From Aquipseudomonas alcaligenes_A (GTDB lineage: Bacteria; Pseudomonadota; Gammaproteobacteria; Pseudomonadales; Pseudomonadaceae): DNA of 64,000 nucleotides. The DNA lies in the NCBI GenBank assembly GCA_048595745.1, contig CP184361.1. One strand, written 5' to 3'. The position numbers and the translations under genes were made by a program. Shown here piece by piece: positions 35,011-42,979 of the stretch (within the stretch, counting starts at the first letter, position 1; each line of letters starts with the position of its first letter). The notes under the pieces were generated by a model. It did no database searches and was not told where the DNA came from. It saw nothing but the letters and a program-made list of their open reading frames with translations.

Positions 35011-35295
35011 TCAGTGATTGCAGTCGGGACCGTGCACATGATCCTCGTCGTCACCGGCGAGACCCGCCGGTTCCATTTCCAGCTGCAGGCCGACCAGGTT
35101 GGTGGCCTGCGGGCGCAGCAGCAGGTTGGCGTACTCGGTATCGCCCTCCTCCACGTCCACGCCGATCAGCAGCTGGTCGCCGACCGCCTGGATCCAAACT
35201 TCCTTGCCCTGCCAGACGACAGCGAAGCGGGTGCAGGAGGTCTCCAGCTGGGTGCCGTCGGAGTCTTCGAGGATCAGTTGCAGGGCGTCGGACAT
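35011..35295 (-). CDS. Small conserved protein of the aru operon
   Basis: A 94-residue acidic protein between aruB and aruE, the place of a hypothetical gene in P. aeruginosa (recalled as PA0900). Residues 1-75 look like beta strands. The C-terminal tail EDHVHGPDCNH has three His and one Cys and could bind a metal. No known domain recognised. Its position, with 12- and 19-base gaps to aruB and aruE, means it is cotranscribed with arginine catabolism genes. Confidence 0.85.
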   Translation of the reverse strand: MSDALQLILEDSDGTQLETSCTRFAVVWQGKEVWIQAVGDQLLIGVDVEEGDTEYANLLLRPQATNLVGLQLEMEPAGLAGDDEDHVHGPDCNH

Positions 35296-35307
35296 GTTTC
35301 AGTGCTC

Positions 35308-36654
35308 TCAGGCGAGTTGGAAAGGGTAGACGGAGCCCAGTTTAAGGATCTGCGTCAATTCATCCAATGCCGTGCGGCATTCGATCAGCAGTTGCGGGTC
35401 GGCCAGGTCGCTTTCCGCCAGGCGGTCACGGTAGTGCTTGTCGACCCAGGCGTTGAGAGTGGTGAACAGCTCGGGGGTCATCACCACGCCCGGATTCACT
35501 GCCGCCAGCTCGTGCTCCTTGAGCGCCACGCGCAGGCGCAGGCAGGCTGGGCCACCGCCGTTCTGCATGCTCTGCTTGAGGTCGAACACCTTCACTTCGC
35601 GGATCGGGCCATTGCCGCGGGTCAGCTCGCTCAGGTAGTTCCACACGTTGGCGTTGTTGCGGCACTCCTCCGGCACGATCAGCAGCATGCTGCCGTCGGC
35701 GCGGGTCAGCAGCTGGCTGTTGAACAGGTATGACTTGACCGCGTCCTCCACGCTCACCGCGCTGGCCGGTACGCGCACGGCCTGGAAGTTGCCGCCGCGA
35801 CGAGCCAGCTTGTCGCCCAGTTCGACTAGTACCTTGTCGGTGTCGAGGAAAGCGTCCTGGTGGTAGAACAGCACCTCGCCGTTGCCCACAGAGATCACGT
35901 CGTTGTGGAACACGCCCTGATCGATCACCGCCGGGTTCTGCTGGGCATAGACCACGCCCTCGTCACCCAGGCCGTGCAGGCGGGCCACCGCCTGGCAGGC
36001 TTCCAGGGTCTGCCGCGCCGGGTAGCGCTGCGGCGCCGGGAAGCGGCTGTCGAAGGCACTGCGGCCGAACACGAAGAACTCCACGCCGGCCTCGCCGTAG
36101 CTCTTGCAGAAGCGCGTGTGATTGGCCGCGCCCTCGTCGCCGAACTGGCTCACCGCCGGCAGCGCAGCGTGGTGAGCGAAGTGCTCGTCGTTGTTGAACA
36201 TGGCACGCAGTACGCGGCTGGTGGTCGGATGTTCGATCGAGCGGTGGAACTTGCAGTTGAGATTGGCAGCGGTGAAGTGCACGCGACCATCCGCGGTGTC
36301 GGCACTGGGGCTGACGGTGCAGGAGTTGGCGGTCCACATGCTGGAGGCGGAGCTGCACGCAGCCAGCAGCGGCATGGCTTCCTTGGCGGCCCGGGCGATC
36401 ACCTCGGCATCAGTGCCGGTAAAGCCCAGGCTGCGCAGGGCGGCGACGTCCTGGCGTTCCTGCGGGGCGAACACGCCCTGCTTGAAGCCCATGTCCATCA
36501 GCGCCTTCATCTTGCCCAGGCCCTGCTTGGCCGCTTCCTTCGGGCTGGACACCGCCTGGCTGTTGCTCTGCGACGCCACGTTGCCGTAGGACAGGCCACC
36601 GTAGTTGTGGGTCGGGCCGACCAGGCCGTCGAAGTTCATTTCATAGGCGGACAT
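35308..36654 (-). CDS. aruB: N-succinylarginine dihydrolase
   Basis: A 448-residue AstB enzyme that converts N2-succinylarginine to succinylornithine, ammonia and CO2. It belongs to the pentein (amidinotransferase) fold; the catalytic Cys is in NGGGPACLRLRVAL and the N-terminal MNFDGLVGPTHNYGGLSYGN is family-specific. Start ATG 36654 is chosen; it overlaps the aruD stop in a TGATG arrangement, and a GTG one codon earlier is possible. The length of 448 matches P. aeruginosa AruB. Confidence 0.97.
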   Translation of the reverse strand: MSAYEMNFDGLVGPTHNYGGLSYGNVASQSNSQAVSSPKEAAKQGLGKMKALMDMGFKQGVFAPQERQDVAALRSLGFTGTDAEVIARAAKEAMPLLAACSSASSMWTANSCTVSPSADTADGRVHFTAANLNCKFHRSIEHPTTSRVLRAMFNNDEHFAHHAALPAVSQFGDEGAANHTRFCKSYGEAGVEFFVFGRSAFDSRFPAPQRYPARQTLEACQAVARLHGLGDEGVVYAQQNPAVIDQGVFHNDVISVGNGEVLFYHQDAFLDTDKVLVELGDKLARRGGNFQAVRVPASAVSVEDAVKSYLFNSQLLTRADGSMLLIVPEECRNNANVWNYLSELTRGNGPIREVKVFDLKQSMQNGGGPACLRLRVALKEHELAAVNPGVVMTPELFTTLNAWVDKHYRDRLAESDLADPQLLIECRTALDELTQILKLGSVYPFQLA

Positions 36655-38117
36655 CACAGACTCACTCCCGGGGTCAGGGTGGCGGGCAGGCTCAGGGTTT
36701 CACTTTCCAGCGAGGCGACCGGGTAGGCGCAGTAATCGGCGGCATAGTAGGCGCTGGCGCGATGGTTGCCGGAGGCGCCTACGCCGCCGAACGGCGCGCT
36801 GCTGGCGGCGCCGGTCAGCTGCTTGTTCCAGTTGACGATGCCGGCGCGGCACTCGATCAGGAACTGCTGGTAGCGCTCGGCGGACTCGGACAGCAGGCCG
36901 GCGGCCAGACCGTACTGGGTGTTGTTGGCTTCGGCGATGGCGGCATCGAAGCCGTCATAGCGGATCACCTGCAGCAGCGGGCCGAAGAACTCTTCGTCGA
37001 TACGCTCGGCCACCTGGGTCACGTCGAGAATGCCGGGGGTCAGCAGCGCGGCATTCGGCACCGGCTGGATCATCTCCAGCAGCACCTCGGCGCCCTTGTC
37101 GACCAGGTGGCGCTGGGCCTTGAGCAGATGCTCGGCCGCGGCCAGGGAAATCACCGAGCCCATGAAGGGCGCCGGCTGCTCGTCGAAGGCGCCGACCTTG
37201 AGGCTCGAGGCCACCGCCACCAGGCGCGCCAGCAGGGCATCGCCCCAGGCACCGACCGGCACCAGCAGGCGACGGGCACAGGTGCAGCGCTGGCCGGCGG
37301 AAATGAAGGCGGACTGGATGATGGTGTAGACGGCGGCATCGACGTCCTTGACCTCCTCCACCACCAGCGGGTTGTTGCCGCCCATCTCCAGCGCCAGGAT
37401 CTTGTCCGGGCGGCCGGCGAACTGGCTGTGCAGCAGGTTGCCGGTGCGGCTGGAGCCGGTGAAGAACAGCCCGTCGATGCCGGTGCTGGCAGCCAGGGCC
37501 ACACCGGTTTCGCGGGCGCCCTGCACCAGATTGAGCACGCCGGCAGGCAGACCGGCCTCAATCCAGCACTTCACGGTCAGTTCGGCAACCTTGGGGGTCA
37601 GCTCGCTGGGCTTGAACACCACCGCATTGCCGGCCAGCAGCGCCGGCACGATGTGGCCGTTGGGCAGGTGACCGGGGAAGTTGTAAGGACCAAACACGGC
37701 GACTACGCCATGCGGCTTGTGGCGCAGCACGGCGGTGGCGTCGGCCAGCGGGCCGCTCTTCTCGCCGGTACGCTCGCGGTAGCTCTGCACGGAGATGGCG
37801 ACCTTGTTGACCATGCTGGTCACCTCGGTGGCGGACTCCCACAGCGGCTTGCCGGTTTCCTCGCCAATGGTACGGGCCAGTTCGTCACTGTGCGCCTTGA
37901 GGGTGGCGGCAAACTGTTCGAGGACGGCAATGCGCTCTTCCAGCGGGCGGCGCGCCCAGGCCGGGAACGCGGCACGAGCGGCGGCAACGGCCTGCTCAAC
38001 CTGCACGGCAGTAGCGCTCTGGCCGCTCCACACGGCTTCCTGGGTCACCGGATTGAGCGAATCGAAGGCCTCGCCCTGCCCGGCCAGCCACTGGCCGGCG
38101 ATGTAATGAGTGGTCAT
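36654..38117 (-). CDS. aruD: Succinylglutamic semialdehyde dehydrogenase
   Basis: A 487-residue NAD+-dependent aldehyde dehydrogenase. The catalytic Cys is in SAGQRCTCARR and the general-base Glu in LALEMGGNNPLVV; the NAD site has FGPYNFPGHLPNGHI. It oxidises N-succinylglutamic semialdehyde to N-succinylglutamate. It overlaps aruG by an ATGA junction and aruB by one base, so the three are translated together. Confidence 0.97.
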   Translation of the reverse strand: MTTHYIAGQWLAGQGEAFDSLNPVTQEAVWSGQSATAVQVEQAVAAARAAFPAWARRPLEERIAVLEQFAATLKAHSDELARTIGEETGKPLWESATEVTSMVNKVAISVQSYRERTGEKSGPLADATAVLRHKPHGVVAVFGPYNFPGHLPNGHIVPALLAGNAVVFKPSELTPKVAELTVKCWIEAGLPAGVLNLVQGARETGVALAASTGIDGLFFTGSSRTGNLLHSQFAGRPDKILALEMGGNNPLVVEEVKDVDAAVYTIIQSAFISAGQRCTCARRLLVPVGAWGDALLARLVAVASSLKVGAFDEQPAPFMGSVISLAAAEHLLKAQRHLVDKGAEVLLEMIQPVPNAALLTPGILDVTQVAERIDEEFFGPLLQVIRYDGFDAAIAEANNTQYGLAAGLLSESAERYQQFLIECRAGIVNWNKQLTGAASSAPFGGVGASGNHRASAYYAADYCAYPVASLESETLSLPATLTPGVSL

Positions 38118-39139
38118 TGCTTGCTCTCCTTGGCCGACAGCGGCACGGCGCGCACCTGGGCGCCTGCGCTCAGCTGCAGGCGCTTGGCGGTCAGCGGATC
38201 GACCACCAGGGTGCCGGCGGCGGCACGCGCCGGCGCGGCGGTGATGCGGCAGTCTTCGCGCTTGCGGTTGTGAATCAGGTAGGGAATGGCGTCGTCGCCC
38301 GGAGTACCGACGGCCAGCACCAGGGTCTGGCTGTCGCGCACGGCGCGGATCTTGTCGGTTTCCACCTCGATGGCCGGGCCTGCGTCGAAGATGTCGACAT
38401 AGCCCTGGTAGCTGAATCCTTCGCCCTTGAGCATGGCCAGCGCCGGTTCGGTGTCCGGGTGCACGCGGCCGATCACGGCGCGCGCCTCCTCGGAGAGGAA
38501 GCAGGTGTAGAGCGGGAACTTGGGCATCAGTTCGGCGATGAACGCCTTGTTGCCCACGCCGGTGAGGTAGTCAGCCTGGCTGAATTCCATCTTGAAGAAG
38601 TGCCGACCCAGGCTCTCCCAGAACGGCGAACGACCACTCTCGTCGGACATGCCGCGCATCTCGGCGATCACCTTGTTGCCGAACAGCTCGCGGAACTCGG
38701 CCATGAACAGGAAACGCGCCTTGGACAGCAGGCGGCCGTTGAGCCCGCTGCGGTAACCGGCGTGCAGGAACAGCGAGCACAGCTCGGAATTGCCGGTCAG
38801 GTCGTTGGCCAGGAACAGGGTGGGGATCTCGCGGTGGATCTTCAGCTCCTGCGAGGCGCTGACGGTGAGGCCGACCCGGTAGTTGTACCAGGGCTCGCGC
38901 AGGCCGACAGCGCCGGCCACGGCGGAGATGCCGACGACCTTGCCGTCGTCGTCTTCCATCACGAACAGGTAGTCGGCGTCGGCGCGTTCGGCCTCGCCAC
39001 GGAAGGTCTTCTCCGCCCAGCCGACCCGGTGCGACAGGCGCTCCTCGTTGGCCGGCAGGGTGGTCAGGCCGGTGCCGGTGCTGCGGGCCAGGTCGATCAG
39101 CGCCGACAGATCGGCGCTACGGACGGGACGAACAATCAT
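38114..39139 (-). CDS. aruG: Arginine/ornithine N-succinyltransferase, beta subunit
   Basis: A 341-residue AstA-family acyltransferase, one of two paralogous subunits (with AruF) that transfer succinyl from succinyl-CoA to arginine or ornithine, the first committed step. The GNAT-like N-terminal (IVRPVRSADLSALIDLARST) and the family motifs NDLTGNSELCSLFL and FAMEF-like segments are present. It starts 102 bases after aruF, a gap that contains a repeat hairpin. Confidence 0.96.
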   Translation of the reverse strand: MIVRPVRSADLSALIDLARSTGTGLTTLPANEERLSHRVGWAEKTFRGEAERADADYLFVMEDDDGKVVGISAVAGAVGLREPWYNYRVGLTVSASQELKIHREIPTLFLANDLTGNSELCSLFLHAGYRSGLNGRLLSKARFLFMAEFRELFGNKVIAEMRGMSDESGRSPFWESLGRHFFKMEFSQADYLTGVGNKAFIAELMPKFPLYTCFLSEEARAVIGRVHPDTEPALAMLKGEGFSYQGYVDIFDAGPAIEVETDKIRAVRDSQTLVLAVGTPGDDAIPYLIHNRKREDCRITAAPARAAAGTLVVDPLTAKRLQLSAGAQVRAVPLSAKESKQ

Positions 39140-39191
39140 ATTGCCTCCAGAATTCTCGCCCCACTCGGGGCCAAGGGTGAGGGAAAGGCCC

Positions 39192-39231
39192 TAATCCGGC
39201 CCTGCGGGCCACCTTCTCCCGGCGGGAGCAG
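39192..39231. repeat. REP-like palindromic element between aruF and aruG
   Basis: The 102-base aruF-aruG gap holds GGCCC-TGC-GGGCC (39198-39210) and then CTCCC-GGC-GGGAG (39216-39228), with a flanking CACC/GGG context. This resembles the GC-rich repeat that is common between Pseudomonas genes (CTCTCCC..GGGAG). It may stabilise mRNA ends inside the operon. Confidence 0.5.
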
Positions 39232-39241
39232 GGTTGACGCA

Positions 39242-40258
39242 TCAAACCGCAACCAGGCGCACGCTCACGCCTTCACCCACACCCAGCGCCTCGGCGGCCT
39301 CCAGACTCAGGGTCACCGGCTTGCCGGGCACCCAGTCGAGGTCGGCGATGATGGCGCGGAAATCCTGCAACTGGCCGTTGCTCACCAGGTACTGGCGCCC
39401 GCCCTTGCCCGGCTCACCGATGCGCACCGGCACCACGCGGCTCTGCGCGATCGAGCGGATACCCGAGGTGCGCGCATGCAGGGTCGGACCGCCGTCGAAG
39501 ATGTCAATGTAGTGATCGGTCTCGAAGCCTTCGCGCATCAGGATGTCGAAGGTCACCTGGGCGCGGCTGTAGACCTGGCCCATGGCTTCCTGGGCGCTGT
39601 CCGGCAGCAGCGGCACGTAGATCGGGTAATGCGGCATCAGCTCGGCGAGGAAGGTGCGGCTCTTCAGCCCGCACAGGCGCTCGGCCTCGGTGTAGCTCAT
39701 GTCGAAGAAGTTGCGGCCGACGGCGTCCCAGAACGGCGAATCGCCGTGCTCGTCGCTGTAGCCGACGATCTCCACCACCACCGCGTCGGCGAAGCGCTCC
39801 GGGTGGGCGGCCATGAACAGCAGGCGGCCACGCGAGTTGAGCTCGGCCAGCGGGCTGTCGACCAGGTCGCGCTGCACGTAGAAGCTGGTCAGCAGGCTGT
39901 TGCCGGTGAGGTCGTGGCACAGTGAGAGGACGTGGATCTTGTTGTGGATCTTCAGCTCGCGCGAGGCATGCACGAAGGTCTCGTTGCGGAAGCTGTAGAA
40001 CGGCTCGGAATAACCCGCCGAGGCGACGATGGCGGAGCAGCCAACCAGCTTCCCACTGGCTGTGTCCTCGAGAACGAAGAAATAGCTCTCCTCGCCGTTG
40101 AAGCTGACCTCGGCGGCGAAAGAGGCCTCGGAGGCGGCGATCTTGTCGCTCAGACGACCAGCATCGTCCGGCAGCGAAGTAACGCCCACCGGGCTGTCGG
40201 CAGCCAGACGCTGCACTTCAGCGAGGTCGGACATCTGCGCAGGGCGCATCACCAGCAT
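39242..40258 (-). CDS. aruF: Arginine/ornithine N-succinyltransferase, alpha subunit
   Basis: A 338-residue paralogue of AruG. The N-terminus MLVMRPAQMSDLAEVQRLAA and the shared segments FVHASRELKIHNKIHVLSL and GDSPFWDAVGRNFFDMSY mark the AST family. Heteromeric with AruG. SD AAGGAG precedes ATG 40258, and the open frame upstream of it is not coding. It follows aruC after 171 bases, so its transcription may come from aruC's promoter or an internal one. Confidence 0.96.
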   Translation of the reverse strand: MLVMRPAQMSDLAEVQRLAADSPVGVTSLPDDAGRLSDKIAASEASFAAEVSFNGEESYFFVLEDTASGKLVGCSAIVASAGYSEPFYSFRNETFVHASRELKIHNKIHVLSLCHDLTGNSLLTSFYVQRDLVDSPLAELNSRGRLLFMAAHPERFADAVVVEIVGYSDEHGDSPFWDAVGRNFFDMSYTEAERLCGLKSRTFLAELMPHYPIYVPLLPDSAQEAMGQVYSRAQVTFDILMREGFETDHYIDIFDGGPTLHARTSGIRSIAQSRVVPVRIGEPGKGGRQYLVSNGQLQDFRAIIADLDWVPGKPVTLSLEAAEALGVGEGVSVRLVAV

Positions 40259-40429
40259 GGCGTTACTCCTTTTCGGAAAACGCGCCCCGCACGGGCGGAG
40301 CGATTGACGAATAAAAGCTCCAACAGGCCTGAGGCTGCCCACTGGAGAAAGACCGGAGCACTCCGATCACACATGAATCAGCTCATCCTGAGCAGTCGGC
40401 GGCGCATCCTGCGCCGCCGGTTGCAGCCA

Positions 40430-41650
40430 TCAGCCCTGCGCGAGCTTGGCGACGGCGCACTCGAAACGGTCCAGACCGTCAACGATATCGGCCTCGTCCA
40501 CCACCAGGCTGGGTGCGAAACGCACCACGTCCGGGCTGGCCTGCAGCACCAGCACGCCCTCGGCGGCAGCGGCATCCAGCACGGCCTTGGCCTTGCCCTT
40601 CCAGGCATCGTTGAGCACGCAGCCAAGCAGCAGGCCCAGGCCACGCACTTCTGCGAACATGCCGTAACGCTCACCGATGGCTTGCAGGCGCTGCTTGAAC
40701 TGCTCGCTCTTGGCCTTCACGCCCTGCAGCACCTCTGGGGTGTTGACGATGTCCAGTACCGCTTCGGCCACCGCGCAGGCCAGCGGGTTGCCGCCGTAGG
40801 TGGTGCCGTGGGTGCCGACGGCCAGGTGCTTGGCCAGCTCGGTAGTGGTCAGCATGGCGCCGATGGGGAAACCGCCGCCCAGGCTCTTGGCGCTGGAAAG
40901 GATGTCCGGGGTGACGCCGTAGTGCATGTAGGTGAACAGCTCGCCGCTGCGGCCCATGCCGCTCTGCACCTCGTCGAACACCAGCAGCGCGTTGTGCTGG
41001 TCGCAAAGGGCACGAGCGCCTTCCAGATACGCCTTGTCGGCCGGCAGCACACCGCCCTCGCCCTGGATCGGCTCCAGCACCACGGCGCAGGTCTTGTCAG
41101 AGATGGCCGCTTTCAGCGCGTCCAGGTCGTTGTACGGGACATGGGTGATGCCCTCGATCTTCGGCCCGAAACCATCGGAGTACTTGGGCTGGCCACCGAC
41201 GCTGACGGTGAACAGGGTACGACCGTGGAAGCTGTTGAGCGCGGCGATGATCTCGTACTTCTCCGGACCGAAACGGTCATGGGCGACGCGCCGGGCCAGC
41301 TTGAAGGCGGCCTCGTTGGCCTCGGCGCCGGAGTTGCAGAAGAACACGCGCTCGGCGAAGGTGGCATCGACCAGCTTGTGGGCCAGGCGCAGGGTCGGCT
41401 CGTTGGTGAACACGTTGGAGATGTGCCACAGGGTGTTGGCCTGCTCGGTCAGCGCCTTGACCAGTGCCGGATGGCAGTGACCGAGGGCGTTGACGGCGAT
41501 ACCACCGGCGAAGTCGATCAGCTCGCGACCGCTCTGATCCCAGACTCGCGAACCCAGGCCACGCACCGGAACAAAGGCGGCAGGGGCATAGTTGGGGACC
41601 AGATACTGATCGAAATCGGCGCGTTGCACCGGATCGTGCTGAACGGACAT
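40430..41650 (-). CDS. aruC: Succinylornithine transaminase (AruC/AstC, ArgD-like)
   Basis: A 406-residue class III aminotransferase. The PLP lysine is in LSSAKSLGGGFPIGAM; the DEVQSGMGRSGELF motif carries the PLP-binding Asp. It converts N2-succinylornithine to the semialdehyde and can also act as acetylornithine aminotransferase. Start ATG 41650 has SD AGGAG; the frame upstream is not coding. It is the first gene of the aru operon, and its promoter region carries ArgR half-sites. Confidence 0.96.
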   Translation of the reverse strand: MSVQHDPVQRADFDQYLVPNYAPAAFVPVRGLGSRVWDQSGRELIDFAGGIAVNALGHCHPALVKALTEQANTLWHISNVFTNEPTLRLAHKLVDATFAERVFFCNSGAEANEAAFKLARRVAHDRFGPEKYEIIAALNSFHGRTLFTVSVGGQPKYSDGFGPKIEGITHVPYNDLDALKAAISDKTCAVVLEPIQGEGGVLPADKAYLEGARALCDQHNALLVFDEVQSGMGRSGELFTYMHYGVTPDILSSAKSLGGGFPIGAMLTTTELAKHLAVGTHGTTYGGNPLACAVAEAVLDIVNTPEVLQGVKAKSEQFKQRLQAIGERYGMFAEVRGLGLLLGCVLNDAWKGKAKAVLDAAAAEGVLVLQASPDVVRFAPSLVVDEADIVDGLDRFECAVAKLAQG

Positions 41651-41728
41651 CGGGGCTCTCCTGAATAAGGAACACCGCACAAAATGGCAGGTGATGAAAG
41701 GATTGTAGGGGCTGCCCACGGGCCCGCA

Positions 41729-41744
41729 TTGTCGCCATGCGACA
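41729..41744 (-). promoter_or_regulatory. ArgR half-site, proximal
   Basis: Minus strand TGTCGC-ATGGCGAC-AA, an exact match to the P. aeruginosa ArgR consensus TGTCGC-N8-AA as I recall it. It lies 79 bp before the aruC start. The complementary strand also matches (41730-41745), since the core is palindromic (TTGTCGC..GCGACAA). Confidence 0.7.
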
Positions 41745-41779
41745 ACTTCTTACAGCGGAACCCCGCGGTTTTCGGGGGC

Positions 41780-41795
41780 TTTCGGCAATGCGACA
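41780..41795 (-). promoter_or_regulatory. ArgR half-site, distal
   Basis: Minus strand TGTCGC-ATTGCCGA-AA, again an exact match to TGTCGC-N8-AA, in the same orientation as the proximal site and 51 bp from it. ArgR binds two such half-sites and activates aru genes with arginine. Confidence 0.65.
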
Positions 41796-41984
41796 GAAAG
41801 CTCCGGAATTGCGCAGTTTAAACGCTGCGCGAGGGGATCGGGGCAATTCGCTGCGCCCATCAAACCCCTCCTGGAACACACTCCAACCTCACGAGCTCCT
41901 ATTCCCAGACTTCCTGCCCATACTCCAGAGCCTGATCGCAGCACGTTCCTCGGCACCGACTGCCGATTTCGCCTTGCACGGCGA

Positions 41985-42119
41985 GTTACTTTCTCTTGTC
42001 TGGCCAAGAGAAAGTAACCAAAGAGAAGGCCACCCCGGCATCCGGCCCCGCCTGCGGCGGGGTTCCCTCCTTCCGGCGCTGCTCCGGGGGCCGTCACGAT
42101 GGGACGTCCTGTCCCATCG
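41985..42119. repeat. Multi-hairpin intergenic repeat element
   Basis: Three hairpins in order: a perfect 14-bp stem (41985-41998 with 42005-42018, loop TCTGGC) whose core is TTACTTTCTCTTG; CCCCGCC-TGC-GGCGGGG (42046-42062); and CGATGGGAC-N5-GTCCCATCG (42097-42119). Elements starting with the TTACTTTCTCTT / AAGAGAAAGTAA hairpin followed by an AAGGCCACCCCGGCATCC-type stretch recur in Pseudomonas intergenic DNA as I remember; no coding function is known. Confidence 0.65.
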
Positions 42120-42455
42120 CTCCTAGCTCGGCGTCCTGCCTCGCGTCCCCCTGCGCAACACCTCCACTCGGCCTACTGACGGGGACTCGGGCACCGAGTT
42201 GCTTGGCAGCCCTTCTCGCTGTGTAAACGCGCGTCGGATTTGGCACCGACTTGCAGCATTCTTGGCATACAAGCTAGGCCGCAGGCGCACCGGGTCTAGC
42301 GGCTCGTTTGGCATCGCAACGGCTGCCCGCTCACTCACCACTGTTTCATGAGCTGCTTGGCATGCAGGCGGTCTCCACAACGGCAACCAAGTCAGCACTT
42401 GAAATGCCAGCCAGTGGTCGCAATCTACGAGTAGACCAGCACCAAGGAGCACGCG

Positions 42456-42962
42456 ATGTCACAACTGGAAGCACTTCACAAACACCTTAAAACCAGGGTA
42501 GAGCGCGAGCAGCGCGAAGCTCTCTTACGGACAAGCAAGTCTCTGCGATGGGCAGATGCCGTGAGGGACCTCCATGCCTCTATTCAGAAGTGGCTGGCGC
42601 CTATGGTCGCCGACAACCTGGTGACCTTCACGAGCGCTAACGTCAAGAGAGTCGAACTGAGTGGCACGTCAGAGGAATGCAGCTACTTTGTCCCTGAACT
42701 CACCATCGAATTGAGAAAATGCCCCCCAATCGTGGTTTCGCCTGGCCCCATTTTTGATGATTTCGGCGGCCGGGGTTTTGGGGAAGCAGTGGTAGTTATC
42801 ACAGATGCTGACGGTGCTCTCGGCTATCTCCATTCGGATTCTCTTCAGCTAATCGACTGGAAAATATCAACAGAAGATCGTGCCCAATACCCCTTGAATG
42901 TAGACACCTTTGCCTATTTTCTTATGCAAGTCGTGGAGTGTGCGGAGGAGGAAGCCCGCTAG
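42456..42962 (+). CDS. Hypothetical protein at the accessory boundary
   Basis: A 168-residue soluble protein with SD AAGGAG eight bases before ATG. The first 50 residues are a charged helix (LHKHLKTRVEREQREALLRT), followed by beta-rich sequence and PIFDDFGGRGFGEAVVVITD; no known motif. It is less GC-rich than the core genes and is the only plus-strand gene between aruC and the prophage late genes. It may be a phage or island cargo gene at the prophage end, but I do not recognise it. Confidence 0.7.
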   Translation: MSQLEALHKHLKTRVEREQREALLRTSKSLRWADAVRDLHASIQKWLAPMVADNLVTFTSANVKRVELSGTSEECSYFVPELTIELRKCPPIVVSPGPIFDDFGGRGFGEAVVVITDADGALGYLHSDSLQLIDWKISTEDRAQYPLNVDTFAYFLMQVVECAEEEAR

Positions 42963-42975
42963 ATGTGGGCTTCCT
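42949..42975. terminator. Hairpin between the 42456 gene and mom
   Basis: Stem AGGAAGCCC (42949-42957) with GGGCTTCCT (42967-42975), nine-base loop containing the stop of the plus-strand gene. It also sits five bases after mom on the minus strand. Neither side has a good U-tract, so termination is only possible. Confidence 0.45.
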
Positions 42976-42979
42976 GGCT

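Larger units (their letters stand above)
41651..42455. other. Intergenic region: aruC promoter plus repeat element
   Basis: 805 bases between aruC and the 42456 gene. 41,651-41,800 is the aruC promoter with two ArgR half-sites. 41,985-42,120 is a multi-hairpin repeat element. 42,130-42,455 has no convincing gene. Open frames here have no SD and no protein character. The boundary between chromosome and accessory DNA must lie in or near this stretch. Confidence 0.6.

Noticed and set aside
41277..41879. Frames around the aruC promoter
   Set aside because: They overlap aruC and its operator region and have no SD or protein character.
42130..42455. Short frames after the repeat element
   Set aside because: No SD, no family features, and part of the sequence belongs to repeat-type DNA.
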